Assembly: GCA_015057435.1 (NCBI GenBank) | Contig: SVEJ01000025.1 | Coordinates: forward strand, 1 to 43,346 | DNA: 43,346 nucleotides | From: Lachnospiraceae bacterium | GTDB lineage: Bacteria; Bacillota; Clostridia; Lachnospirales; Lachnospiraceae | Direction of reading: 5' to 3' | Shown here: positions 1 to 8,280 of the stretch, one piece after another | How positions within the stretch are numbered: position 1 is the stretch's first letter | Layout: each line of letters starts with the position of its first letter | Made by a program: the position numbers and the translations under genes | The notes under the pieces: generated by a model | Told to the model about the DNA's origin: nothing | What the model saw: only the letters and a program-made list of their open reading frames with translations | Databases searched by the model: none

Positions 1-1
1 T

Positions 2-121
2 AAGACAAATAGCATAAAAAATAACAATATAGGGCAGGGACTGCCCGAATTAACGCCTGTGGAGATAGTAGGTTACGAGGTCTGGGAAGCAGGAAGCCCA
101 TTGGCTTTAGACAATGGGTAG
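2..121 (+). pseudogene. tnpB: 3' end of IS200/IS605-family tnpB (partial, cut by window edge)
   Basis: Reading the frame that ends at the tag stop (119-121) gives a tail with GLPELTPVEIVGYEVWEAGS followed by PLALDNG. This is the typical C-terminal tail of TnpB proteins of IS200/IS605 elements, which lies beyond the RuvC and zinc-ribbon domains. TnpB is an RNA-guided nuclease that helps retain the transposon. The rest of the gene lies left of the window, so completeness cannot be judged. The last codons overlap the conserved right-end hairpin, as is normal for these elements, where the omega RNA scaffold overlaps the tnpB 3' end. The family call rests on this tail and the hairpin only. Confidence 0.7.
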
Positions 122-126
122 TTCAC
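91..126 (+). mobile_element. IS200/IS605 right end (omega RNA scaffold 3' end)
   Basis: A CCCATTG / CAATGGG hairpin (97-103 with 112-118) sits inside the tnpB stop region and is followed by GGGTAGTTCAC ending at 126. A subterminal hairpin followed by a short conserved TTCAC-type end is the usual right end of IS605-group elements and the 3' end of the omega RNA. The base just after 126 is probably the element-flank junction, so the guide region would start there. Confidence 0.65.
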
Positions 127-128
127 AT

Positions 129-162
129 AAGTATAGCTTATAGGGGCTATACTTATTTTTTT
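129..162 (+). terminator. Rho-independent terminator after the tnpB end
   Basis: A 9-bp stem AAGTATAGC / GCTATACTT (129-137 with 146-154) is followed by a run of T (156-162). It lies just outside the transposon right end, so it probably belongs to the host locus and would stop readthrough from tnpB. Confidence 0.7.
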
Positions 163-179
163 GTAAAAATTAAAAAAAT

Positions 180-205
180 TGTAACAGAAGGTCGTTTCGT
201 GTGTC
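180..205 (+). promoter_or_regulatory. Probable ECF-sigma-type promoter
   Basis: TGTAAC (180-185) resembles the AAC-containing -35 element of ECF sigma promoters. After a 16-base gap comes TGTC within CGTGTGTC (198-205), in the position of the -10. It lies about 260 bases upstream of the ECF sigma gene, with no terminator visible between. It could therefore be an autoregulated promoter of the sigma/anti-sigma operon. The match is by eye against the general ECF pattern; the cognate sigma is inferred from position. Confidence 0.4.
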
Positions 206-247
206 TTTTTATCAGAAGCTTCAATAAATCTGAAAGGGGAAGAGGAA

Positions 248-438
248 ATGAAAGGAATTATCAAGTCTCAATTATATGAGACGAAAGGATCATGGTATGT
301 GTGATTCTTACATTGATTCCGTGTCTAACGAGTGAAGCATACAGAAAAACACATTATAAAAATGAGTTTTTGGACGGATTCCATGTGATGAAAGAACATT
401 ATGTGTTAAAATGTGCAATAGCATATTTGAAAGATTAA
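248..438 (+). pseudogene. Decayed leader ORFs between ECF promoter and sigma gene
   Basis: An ATG at 248, preceded by GGGGAAGAGGAA, opens an 18-codon frame (MKGIIKSQLYETKGSWYV) ending at tga. A second ATG at 292 in another frame opens 48 codons ending at 436-438, starting hydrophobic (MVCVILTLIP). The two frames overlap by a few codons, and read together they resemble the start of a membrane protein (polar start, then a hydrophobic stretch) broken by frameshift and truncation. ECF operons of this type often carry ABC-transporter permease genes, so a permease remnant is possible, but I cannot identify the parent. The second frame could also be a real 48-residue small protein. Confidence 0.3.
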
Positions 439-462
439 GGAAAGGAGTGTGAAAAACAGCAT

Positions 463-972
463 ATGCGTGACATGGATATAATTTACAACAAATACTACAA
501 AGATGTGCTGTTTTTTGCAAAGTCTTTATCCGGTGATATGGATATTGCAGAAGAAATAACACAGAATACGTTTTGTAAAGCAATTGAGTCGGTGCATCGG
601 TTTCGCGGTGATTGTGACATTCGAATATGGTTGTGTAAGATTGCAAGAAATGATTACCTTAACTATATGCGAAAAGAAAGAAGAATCGTCCTTGGTGAAA
701 AGACAGAGGAATTGATTGCAAATACGCCGGATACGGCGGAACCTGTTTTGACGCAGATAGAAGATAGTGAGTCTGCAAAAGAAATTCAAAAGATTTTAGA
801 AAAATTGGAAGAGCCTTATCATGAAGTGTTTATCCTTCGTGCACTACACGATATGCCTTATGAAAAAATAGCGCGTGCGTACGGAAAGACAGAAAGCTGG
901 GCGCGCGTCACCTATCGAAGGGCAAGGCTTAAGATTGTGGAAGAACTTGAAAAGACAGGAGGTAAGTTATGA
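463..972 (+). CDS. ECF-type RNA polymerase sigma factor (sigma-70 family)
   Basis: This 169-residue protein has the two-domain build of ECF (group 4) sigma factors. Region 2 spans about residues 6-68 (YNKYYKDVLFFAK, AEEITQNTFCKAIE, then IWLCKIARNDYLNYMRK), which binds core polymerase and the -10. Region 4 (about 112-160) has a helix-turn-helix around YEKIARAYGKTESWARVTYRRAR for -35 recognition. The ATG at 463 follows AAAGGAGTG; a second ATG at 472 is possible. The stop overlaps the next gene's start by four bases (ATGA), so the sigma factor and its anti-sigma are translationally coupled. It probably responds to an envelope signal through the membrane anti-sigma and may drive the TGTAAC promoter at 180. 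Confidence 0.93.
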   Translation: MRDMDIIYNKYYKDVLFFAKSLSGDMDIAEEITQNTFCKAIESVHRFRGDCDIRIWLCKIARNDYLNYMRKERRIVLGEKTEELIANTPDTAEPVLTQIEDSESAKEIQKILEKLEEPYHEVFILRALHDMPYEKIARAYGKTESWARVTYRRARLKIVEELEKTGGKL

Positions 973-1568
973 AAAAGATGAATTGTAATATCGCTAATGA
1001 TTTGATCCCGTTGTACATAGATGATGTGCTAAGTGCTGATAGTAAGGAGATGTTGGAGGACCATGTTTCGTGTTGCAGAAAATGTCAGCAGACAATTAAG
1101 AAGATGCAACAGGATATTCCGATGATGGAAGATCGAGATTTTAATCCGTTTAAGAAACTTCGGAAAAAAATATTAATCCGTACAAGTGTAATTGTCTTGG
1201 TGATGTTATTGTTGTATGGTGCATTTTTATTCTGTGACCTTACGGTATTGCCTGTGTTTTATTACGGACCGACTTTAAGGAATGATTTGTCTGTGATTGA
1301 GACGGAAGAGGGTTTGTTCTTGCGTCGCGAAGAGCTTGCGGCAAGAGGAGATGTTGTTATACTGGATCAAAATTGTAACGGAGAAATTAAGTTGTATATC
1401 GGTGAGAATATATTTGGTCGTTTTCGAATGGGTTGGACAGATCGCTTAACTTATACACAGATTGCACCGAGTGAGCCGGCATTTGGTGAAGAGCCGTTTT
1501 CTAAGGTTTCATATTGTGATAAAGATGGAAATGTAAGAGATGTTCTTTGGGAGAAAGAGGAGAAATAG
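969..1568 (+). CDS. Membrane anti-sigma factor with N-terminal zinc-binding (ZAS) domain
   Basis: This 199-residue protein starts with Cys6 and His32-x3-Cys36-x2-Cys39 (in HVSCCRKC), the zinc-binding anti-sigma motif that holds ECF sigma factors inactive in the cytoplasm. One membrane segment follows at about residues 71-92 (SVIVLVMLLLYGAFLFC), leaving a roughly 105-residue extracytoplasmic domain of unknown fold that could sense the signal. Its start overlaps the sigma gene stop, the common arrangement for a sigma/anti-sigma pair. Topology and partner are inferred from the family and the gene order; the ligand is unknown. Confidence 0.85.
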   Translation: MKKMNCNIANDLIPLYIDDVLSADSKEMLEDHVSCCRKCQQTIKKMQQDIPMMEDRDFNPFKKLRKKILIRTSVIVLVMLLLYGAFLFCDLTVLPVFYYGPTLRNDLSVIETEEGLFLRREELAARGDVVILDQNCNGEIKLYIGENIFGRFRMGWTDRLTYTQIAPSEPAFGEEPFSKVSYCDKDGNVRDVLWEKEEK

Positions 1569-2888
1569 ATGCGTAAGAAGATAATGGTAATCTGTGTGGG
1601 AATATTGCTCGCCCTGGTGATTGTTTTATCAGTAACGAGTAGTTCGCCACGATTTCATGATACGGTTTATGATTATTCTGATGAAGCACCGAGGGTTGGT
1701 AACAACGTATATGGATATATAGATATGCCAAAAGGGTTTTCGATGACGGGTTCGTTCAATCCGGCGGATGCAGATTATGCAGGGGGCGCAGATGGAATCC
1801 CGGAAGGTGTTCAGTTAAAAAATCAGGATGGAAGTGCGTATATTATCATATCTTTGTTGACTGCAGATAAATCAAGGGACGATTACATCGGCCTTGGTGA
1901 CGGAATGTATCAGCCTCATAGCAAGCGATTGATTGCAGCAAAGTGGGATAATATATTTGATTATGTACTTGAAGATTTACAACAATCCGAAGTGACAAGT
2001 TTGAAAAATGGTGTCAGTCATACGATTGAAGGCGGATTCATAGAAGTGAACGGAATGACAGGAAGTACGATGCAGTGGAAACATGAACGGAATGGAACAG
2101 ACTATAACTATCGGTTGCACCTGATTCAAAATCCGGAACAAGTTGGTGTGTTTCACTGTGTTACAGTCATCTACAAGGACGGACACGAGGAATGCATTGA
2201 TGTTGTACAGACATTTTCTCTGACAAAAGGTTCCCCCGAGGCAGAGCGTTTTGTCGGAATTGAAGACCGTGTGGGTAATGATAAAACGGGATATATGAAC
2301 ATTCCAAAAGGATTTCAGGAGTATAAGGGTTCGGCACTTTTTACGTTTGCGGATGATTTGAAAAAAGATGCACATTATACATATTGTGCTTCAAATGCGA
2401 ATGAAGAAGATGACACGCCTGTTTTTGAAGGAACGTTGTGTGGAACGATTACAAAATCAGAGAGATTCGATGAGGATCCGAAGACGTTTGTAGAGAACAA
2501 TTTTTATGAAGTGTTTGGAAATATGTATCTTCTTGACTATTTTGACACATCACGCTTTAACTGGGATAACAAAAATATAGAGTTTGGGGCTGAAATGTTC
2601 GTGCAGATTATGGAGCAAAATCTCGGCGAATACGGGGAGTTTAGCAGTGAACGTGCAGTGCTTGACGGACATAGTGGTTATCGTATTCGTTGGCATGGTC
2701 GTGATGCGGTAGGAAAAGAGGATATGTACCTATCCGGCTATGTGCTCGATAGTTCTACCGATCAGGATGTGGTATATATCACGTTTGGAAAAGAACGGAC
2801 CGATGCGGGATGGATGTGGCAATATCTTGAAAGCTTCAGGGCAAACGATAAAGAAAAGCAAAGCTACGACAAGGATATGACAAAGTAA
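1569..2888 (+). CDS. Membrane-anchored extracytoplasmic protein with two related domains
   Basis: The 439-residue protein starts directly after the anti-sigma stop (GAGGAGAAATAG then ATG), so it is the third gene of the ECF operon. An uncleaved signal anchor or signal peptide covers about residues 5-24 (MVICVGILLALVIVLSV). The rest is extracytoplasmic. It contains two related units, each opening with a similar phrase (RVGNNVYGYIDMPKGF near residue 41 and RVGNDKTGYMNIPKGF near 236) and each ending with a trailing part that includes a WKHERNG- or WHGRDAV-like strand. I do not recognise a named family. Its place in the operon suggests an envelope-stress effector or co-sensor, which is an inference only. 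Confidence 0.75.
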   Translation: MRKKIMVICVGILLALVIVLSVTSSSPRFHDTVYDYSDEAPRVGNNVYGYIDMPKGFSMTGSFNPADADYAGGADGIPEGVQLKNQDGSAYIIISLLTADKSRDDYIGLGDGMYQPHSKRLIAAKWDNIFDYVLEDLQQSEVTSLKNGVSHTIEGGFIEVNGMTGSTMQWKHERNGTDYNYRLHLIQNPEQVGVFHCVTVIYKDGHEECIDVVQTFSLTKGSPEAERFVGIEDRVGNDKTGYMNIPKGFQEYKGSALFTFADDLKKDAHYTYCASNANEEDDTPVFEGTLCGTITKSERFDEDPKTFVENNFYEVFGNMYLLDYFDTSRFNWDNKNIEFGAEMFVQIMEQNLGEYGEFSSERAVLDGHSGYRIRWHGRDAVGKEDMYLSGYVLDSSTDQDVVYITFGKERTDAGWMWQYLESFRANDKEKQSYDKDMTK

Positions 2889-2900
2889 ATAGCTGTTAAA

Positions 2901-2942
2901 AATGTACAGAATAAATCGAAAGTTTGTTCTGTACATTTTTTG
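2901..2942 (+). terminator. Rho-independent terminator of the ECF operon
   Basis: AATGTACAGAA (2901-2911) pairs with TTCTGTACATT (2927-2937), followed by TTTTTTG. It separates the ECF operon from uvrA. Confidence 0.85.
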
Positions 2943-2995
2943 TGTCACATGATACAATGCGAGTAGCAATTTCGCTTGAAGAAAAAGGAGAAACT

Positions 2996-5824
2996 ATGAA
3001 GCAATATATTACTATAAAAGGTGCGAAGGAGCACAATTTGAAAAATATAGATATTAAGATTCCAAGAGATGAGCTGGTTGTTATAACCGGACTTTCCGGT
3101 TCGGGAAAGTCATCTCTTGCGTTTGACACCATCTATGCGGAAGGACAACGACGCTATATGGAATCCCTGTCTTCTTACGCAAGGCAATTCTTAGGACAGG
3201 CGGAAAAACCGGAAGTGGAGAAGATTGAAGGATTATCTCCTGCAATTTCAATAGATCAGAAGTCGACGAATCGTAATCCGCGTTCCACGGTAGGAACGGT
3301 AACGGAAATCTATGACTATTTCCGTTTGCTCTATGCAAGAATCGGTGTGCCACATTGTCCTTGCTGTGGAAAAGAGATTAAGAAACAGACGGTTGATCAG
3401 ATGGTGGATACGGTGATGGAACTGCCGGAAGGGACAAAGTTTCAGCTTCTTGCACCGGTAGTAAGAGGTCGTAAGGGTCGTCATGAAAAAGTGCTTGCAG
3501 CGGCTAAGCGCAGCGGATATGTCCGTGTGATTGTAGATGGTTCGTTGTATGATTTATCAGAAGAGATTGAATTGGATAAGAACAAAAAGCATGATGTTTC
3601 CATTGTGGTGGATCGTCTTGTGGTAAAACCGGGAATTGAACGCAGATTGAATGATTCCATTGAAGCAGTTATGAAGCTTGCAGAAGGTATCATGGTAGTC
3701 GATGTAATTGGTGGCAAGGCAATTAACTTAAGTTCGAGCTTTTCTTGTCCGGATTGTAATGTCAGCATTGATGAGATTGAACCGAGAAGTTTTTCGTTTA
3801 ATAATCCGTTTGGTGCATGTCCGACGTGTTTCGGTCTTGGATATAAGATGGAGTTTGATGTGGATTTGATGATTCCGGATCAGAATCTATCCATCGCGGA
3901 TGGCGCAATTGTAGTGCTTGGATGGCAGTCTTGTACAGATAAAAAGTCTTACACCAGAGCAATTTTAGATGCATTGGCTAAGGAGTTTCACTTTGATCTT
4001 ACGACTCCGTTTAATCAGATGTCCGAAGAAGCGAGAAACATTATTCTCTATGGTACGAATGGCCAAGAGGTAAAAGTACATTACAAGGGTCAGCGTGGAG
4101 AAGGTGTCTATGATGTTGCATTTGAAGGCTTGATTCGGAATGTGCAGCGTCGATACAGAGAGGCGAGCTCTGATTCCATGAAGGAAGAGTATGAGAGCTT
4201 TATGACGATTACACCATGTGATGTGTGTGACGGACAGCGATTGAAGAGAGAATCACTTGCAGTGACTGTTGCGGATAAGAATATCTATGAGATTACCAAC
4301 ATGTCAATTGAAAAGTTGGTAGCATTCTTGGAGAATATAGAACTGACGGATAGACAACAGTTTATCGGTGGAGGAATTTTAAAGGAGATTAAGGCACGAT
4401 TGTCTTTCCTTATGAATGTGGGACTTGATTATCTTGCGTTATACAGACCAACGGCGTCTTTGTCCGGTGGTGAGGCGCAAAGAATTCGTCTTGCGACACA
4501 GGTTGGCTCGGGTCTTGTTGGTGTTGCTTACATTTTGGACGAGCCAAGTATTGGTTTACATCAGAGAGATAATGACAAGTTAATTGGAACGCTTAAGCAT
4601 CTTCGTGATCTGGGTAATACATTGATTGTTGTGGAGCATGATGAGGATACGATGCTTGCGGCAGACCATATTGTGGATATTGGTCCGGGAGCAGGAGAAC
4701 TTGGCGGCGAGGTGATTGCGCAGGGAACTGCAGCTCAGATTATGAAATGTAAGAAGTCTATTACGGGTGCTTATCTTTCCGGTCGTATGAAGATCCCGGT
4801 GCCGGAAACAAGAAAAGAACCGACCGGCTGGATTACAGTTAAGGGCGCAAGACAGAATAATCTGAAGAATGTAGATGTTGCATTTCCGCTTGGTGTGATG
4901 ACTTGTGTAACAGGTGTATCGGGTTCCGGAAAAAGTTCTTTGGTTAATGAGATATTATACAAACATCTGGCAAAGGAATTGAACAGGGCGAGAATTAAAG
5001 CCGGCGACCATGATGGAATTGAAGGTATAGAGCAACTTGATAAGATTATCGATATCGACCAGTCTCCGATTGGAAGAACGCCACGTTCGAATCCGGCGAC
5101 GTATACCGGTGTGTTTGATATGATTCGTGATTTGTTTGCCGGAACGAAGGATGCAAAGTCAAGAGGATACAAGAAGGGTAGATTTTCATTTAACGTATCG
5201 GGCGGACGCTGTGAAGCGTGCAAAGGTGACGGTATTATTAAGATAGAAATGCATTTCTTACCGGATGTGTATGTTCCTTGTGAAGTGTGTGGCGGTAAGC
5301 GCTATAACCGCGAGACATTAGAGGTACAGTATAAGGGTAAGAATATATTCGATGTATTGGATATGACAGTTGATGAGGCTTGCAAGTTCTTTGAAAATGT
5401 TCCGTCAATTCTCAGAAAGATCGAGACATTGAAGGAAGTGGGACTTGGCTATATTCGTCTGGGACAACCATCTACAACATTGTCAGGCGGTGAAGCACAG
5501 CGTGTGAAGCTTGCGACAGAGTTGTCTAAGAGAAGTACAGGTAAGACTATCTATATCCTGGATGAACCGACAACAGGATTACATTTTGCAGATGTGCATA
5601 AGCTTGTGGAGATTTTGCATCGTTTGGCTGACGGCGGCAACACCGTTGTCGTAATTGAGCACAATCTTGAAGTGGTTAAGACTGCAGACTATATTATTGA
5701 TATCGGACCGGAAGGCGGAGACCGGGGTGGTACGATTGTAGTTGCGGGAACACCGGAGAACGTAGTACAATGTGACAGAAGTTACACAGGACAGTATCTG
5801 AAGAAAATGTTAATTTCACATTGA
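2996..5824 (+). CDS. uvrA: Excinuclease ABC subunit A
   Basis: UvrA recognises bulky DNA lesions as a dimer and loads UvrB in nucleotide excision repair. At 942 residues the protein has normal length. It shows two ABC ATPase modules: Walker [10 protein letters not shown] near residue 32 with signature [13 protein letters not shown], and GVSGSGKSS near residue 640 with [13 protein letters not shown]. It also has the zinc modules [13 protein letters not shown]...CPTC and CEACKGDG...[10 protein letters not shown]. The open frame extends upstream to 2924, but the ATG at 2996 follows AAAAAGGAGAAACT and begins with the family-typical [18 protein letters not shown], so I chose it. No uvrB lies in the window; the gene has its own transcription unit after the terminator at 2901. 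Confidence 0.97.
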   Translation: MKQYITIKGAKEHNLKNIDIKIPRDELVVITGLSGSGKSSLAFDTIYAEGQRRYMESLSSYARQFLGQAEKPEVEKIEGLSPAISIDQKSTNRNPRSTVGTVTEIYDYFRLLYARIGVPHCPCCGKEIKKQTVDQMVDTVMELPEGTKFQLLAPVVRGRKGRHEKVLAAAKRSGYVRVIVDGSLYDLSEEIELDKNKKHDVSIVVDRLVVKPGIERRLNDSIEAVMKLAEGIMVVDVIGGKAINLSSSFSCPDCNVSIDEIEPRSFSFNNPFGACPTCFGLGYKMEFDVDLMIPDQNLSIADGAIVVLGWQSCTDKKSYTRAILDALAKEFHFDLTTPFNQMSEEARNIILYGTNGQEVKVHYKGQRGEGVYDVAFEGLIRNVQRRYREASSDSMKEEYESFMTITPCDVCDGQRLKRESLAVTVADKNIYEITNMSIEKLVAFLENIELTDRQQFIGGGILKEIKARLSFLMNVGLDYLALYRPTASLSGGEAQRIRLATQVGSGLVGVAYILDEPSIGLHQRDNDKLIGTLKHLRDLGNTLIVVEHDEDTMLAADHIVDIGPGAGELGGEVIAQGTAAQIMKCKKSITGAYLSGRMKIPVPETRKEPTGWITVKGARQNNLKNVDVAFPLGVMTCVTGVSGSGKSSLVNEILYKHLAKELNRARIKAGDHDGIEGIEQLDKIIDIDQSPIGRTPRSNPATYTGVFDMIRDLFAGTKDAKSRGYKKGRFSFNVSGGRCEACKGDGIIKIEMHFLPDVYVPCEVCGGKRYNRETLEVQYKGKNIFDVLDMTVDEACKFFENVPSILRKIETLKEVGLGYIRLGQPSTTLSGGEAQRVKLATELSKRSTGKTIYILDEPTTGLHFADVHKLVEILHRLADGGNTVVVIEHNLEVVKTADYIIDIGPEGGDRGGTIVVAGTPENVVQCDRSYTGQYLKKMLISH

Positions 5825-5881
5825 TTTAATAGTGTATGTGTAGCATGGAAAACGTACGATAAGATAACGGAGAGATATACG

Positions 5882-7399
5882 ATGAGAAAAAATCTTAAGA
5901 AGATATGCGGTACGCGTGTGAAAAAAGGAATATGGATTGGGTTGTTTGTGTTGCTGCTGTCTTGCATGCAGAATGTGACGGTGCAGGCGGAGACGATTGA
6001 TTTTGCAACGAGAATTGCAGAATTGCAAAAGAAATTCCCGGAAGATAAATATTGGAATCATGTAGGGTCGACACAGGATAATTCAGATGGATATACGGAT
6101 AGTCCTTGCTATCTCCACAAAACAGCCGGTGTCAGTCATACGTACGGCACCAATGGGTGTGTATGTAATCACTTTACCGGCGGCGGTGGTCATTTGATGG
6201 CAACACAATGTATGGGGTTTGCGAATAAGCTTGCATATGATGTGTTTGGTGCAACAACATGGAATAAGATTAGCGCTCCGAACGCAACACAGATTGCAGA
6301 TATTCGTGTTGGTGATATTGTAAGGTTTGATTACGACAGTCATTCTACTTTTGTAATTGCAAGAAGCGGTAATGTGATTACGGTAGGTGAAGCGAATTAT
6401 ACGGGACCTTGTCAGATATCTTGGGATAGAACGATTGACTTATCTACAGCCAATATCACCTACTACGAACGTGCGGCTAACTATGATTTGGTGATTGGAA
6501 ACCAGACATCAGGCGGAACAACACCCGGTACGACTGAGGCGCCGACAACGGAGACAACAGAGTCAACACAGACAGATGGTAATAAGACAGAGACACCAAC
6601 AACACAGGAGAGTGAAACGGTATCAGCTGATTTTACCGGCTGGAAGGAGACATCGGACGGAGCACATTACAGATATTACAAAAAAGGCACATTGCAGAAA
6701 GCAAAGTGGATTACCGTTAAGAAGAAAAAGTACTATGTAGATGAGAACGGATACCGTGTAACCGGTTTTTATGATGTTAAGGGAGTCACATATTATTTTA
6801 ATGATGATGGTGTGATGCAAAAAGATCAATGGTTTACAAAAGATGGTGAAACATATCATGTGAATAAGAGTGGCTTGGTTTTGAAATCACAGTGGCTCTA
6901 TTATAAAAATACACTTGTCTATGTTACGAAAGACGGAAGCATTGCGAAAAGTGAGATTGTGAAAATCGGTTCTAAGAAGTATTACTTTAACGCAAAGGGT
7001 AAGCGCTCAAAAGGATTCAAAAAATATAAGGGTAAGTATTATTATACCAATAGCAGTGGTGTGATTCAGAAGAAAAAATGGATTACCAAGGGTAAGAATC
7101 GCTACTATGTACAAAAAAGTGGTGTAAGAGTACAGTCGAAGCTTATTAAGATTGGAAAATATCGCTATTACTTTGATAAAAAGGGAAGACTTGTCAAGAA
7201 TAAGAGGATTACCTATAAGGATAAGATATACAAGGCCGACAAAAAAGGACGTTGTAAGTTTGTAAGGAACCTTCCGAAAAAGGAAGAATATACGACGCAG
7301 GAAGATTCTACGAAGGAAGATACTACTGAAACCACTACACAGACCAATACTGAGGCAACAGCAGGGGATAAGGATTTTGTGACTGATTTGTCAAAGTAA
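5882..7399 (+). CDS. Secreted CHAP-like cysteine hydrolase with C-terminal cell-wall-binding repeats
   Basis: A 505-residue secreted protein. Residues 1-37 are a signal peptide (basic start, VLLLSC core, VQAE cleavage region). The N-terminal domain (about 38-205) carries Cys110 in TQCMGFANKLAYDVFG and His154 in DSHSTFVIARSG, with GDIVRF before the histidine. This order of Cys, G-D-x-V and His is typical of CHAP/NlpC-type cysteine amidases or peptidases of peptidoglycan. A Thr-rich linker (about 210-245) follows, then roughly ten aromatic cell-wall-binding repeats of the GW/choline-binding type (for example YYFNDDGVMQKDQW) and a Thr-rich tail. It is probably a wall-attached hydrolase. Catalytic activity and ligand are inferred from motif order. 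It is monocistronic, with an uninformative 112-base gap on its right. Confidence 0.8.
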   Translation: MRKNLKKICGTRVKKGIWIGLFVLLLSCMQNVTVQAETIDFATRIAELQKKFPEDKYWNHVGSTQDNSDGYTDSPCYLHKTAGVSHTYGTNGCVCNHFTGGGGHLMATQCMGFANKLAYDVFGATTWNKISAPNATQIADIRVGDIVRFDYDSHSTFVIARSGNVITVGEANYTGPCQISWDRTIDLSTANITYYERAANYDLVIGNQTSGGTTPGTTEAPTTETTESTQTDGNKTETPTTQESETVSADFTGWKETSDGAHYRYYKKGTLQKAKWITVKKKKYYVDENGYRVTGFYDVKGVTYYFNDDGVMQKDQWFTKDGETYHVNKSGLVLKSQWLYYKNTLVYVTKDGSIAKSEIVKIGSKKYYFNAKGKRSKGFKKYKGKYYYTNSSGVIQKKKWITKGKNRYYVQKSGVRVQSKLIKIGKYRYYFDKKGRLVKNKRITYKDKIYKADKKGRCKFVRNLPKKEEYTTQEDSTKEDTTETTTQTNTEATAGDKDFVTDLSK

Positions 7400-7511
7400 T
7401 GTCGACTTGTGGAAAAAATCAGAAGAATTTTGAATATGATACCCACTACAACAGCTTGTCTCCTCTCATTTATAATGTTTTTACATTAGGAAGTGACAGG
7501 AGGCTATAGGT

Positions 7512-8171
7512 ATGAAGGAAGAAAGTTACCTAATTAAAGAGGCGGCAACAATGGTGGGAGTGGAATCACATGTGTTGCGGTACTGGGAAGAAGAACTGAA
7601 GATGGATATTCATCGCAATGCGATGGGACATAGATTTTACACGAAAAAAGATATTGATTTGCTGACGAAAGTACGCAATTTGAAGGAAAAAGGGTTGCAG
7701 TTAAAGGCAATTCGTAATTACATAGATATGAGAAGAGAACAGATGACAGAAGGTGAGAACAAAGTGATTCCGATTTCTGATCATTTGGTTCCGGTAAAAC
7801 AACAGATATTATCCAATGAAGCGAAGATGGAACAGTTTCAGCAATTGATGAATCAGATTGTGTCCAATGCAATTCAGGAGAACAACGAGTTGATCGGCAA
7901 ATCAGCAGGAGAGCATGCGGCACAAGCAGTCGTTGGACAGATTTCCGGTATGACGAAGGAGCAGGAAGTAAGAGCTGAAGAGAGATATCGTAAGTTGGAC
8001 CAGACGTTAAGGGAGATACAAAAAGCAAGACAGGAAGCTGCGGCGGCGCATATCCGTCCGGTGGATAAGAGAAGACAAGCTCGCCTTAATCGTAAAAGTA
8101 AGTCAGCTAATAAAATGCAGGATATGGTAGCGGTTGCCGGTGTGATGGTGGACGAAACGAACAAGGAATAA
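7512..8171 (+). CDS. MerR-family transcriptional regulator
   Basis: The 219-residue protein opens with a winged-helix MerR DNA-binding domain (YLIKEAATMVGVESHVLRYW, then RFYTKKDIDLLTKVRNLKEK, residues about 5-75). A long polar, coiled-coil-rich region follows instead of a metal-binding cysteine loop. The C-terminus is basic. Such proteins act as DNA-binding regulators; the effector is unknown. The ATG at 7512 follows GACAGGAGGCTATAGG. A 7-bp inverted repeat lies just past its stop at the promoter of the next gene, which may be a target (see findings). Confidence 0.8.
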   Translation: MKEESYLIKEAATMVGVESHVLRYWEEELKMDIHRNAMGHRFYTKKDIDLLTKVRNLKEKGLQLKAIRNYIDMRREQMTEGENKVIPISDHLVPVKQQILSNEAKMEQFQQLMNQIVSNAIQENNELIGKSAGEHAAQAVVGQISGMTKEQEVRAEERYRKLDQTLREIQKARQEAAAAHIRPVDKRRQARLNRKSKSANKMQDMVAVAGVMVDETNKE

Positions 8172-8179
8172 CGTTTTTC

Positions 8180-8208
8180 TTGCAAATTTTGACAAAACGT
8201 AGGATAAT
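8180..8208 (+). promoter_or_regulatory. SigA-type promoter for the carbamoyltransferase gene
   Basis: TTGCAA (8180-8185), a 17-base spacer and GATAAT (8203-8208). The -35 is flanked by the inverted repeat ACGTTTT / AAAACGT (8171-8177, 8194-8200), a possible operator. Confidence 0.55.
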
Positions 8209-8280
8209 AGACCACATATTGGAAAATGTAGAACAATATTCGTGTTGCATAGATTATTTTTTAGAAAAGGAAGGTTACTG

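Noticed and set aside
7534-8028. Long minus-strand frame opposite the MerR-like gene
   Set aside because: It is antisense to a good coding frame and lacks a start signal; similar antisense frames occur opposite most genes here.
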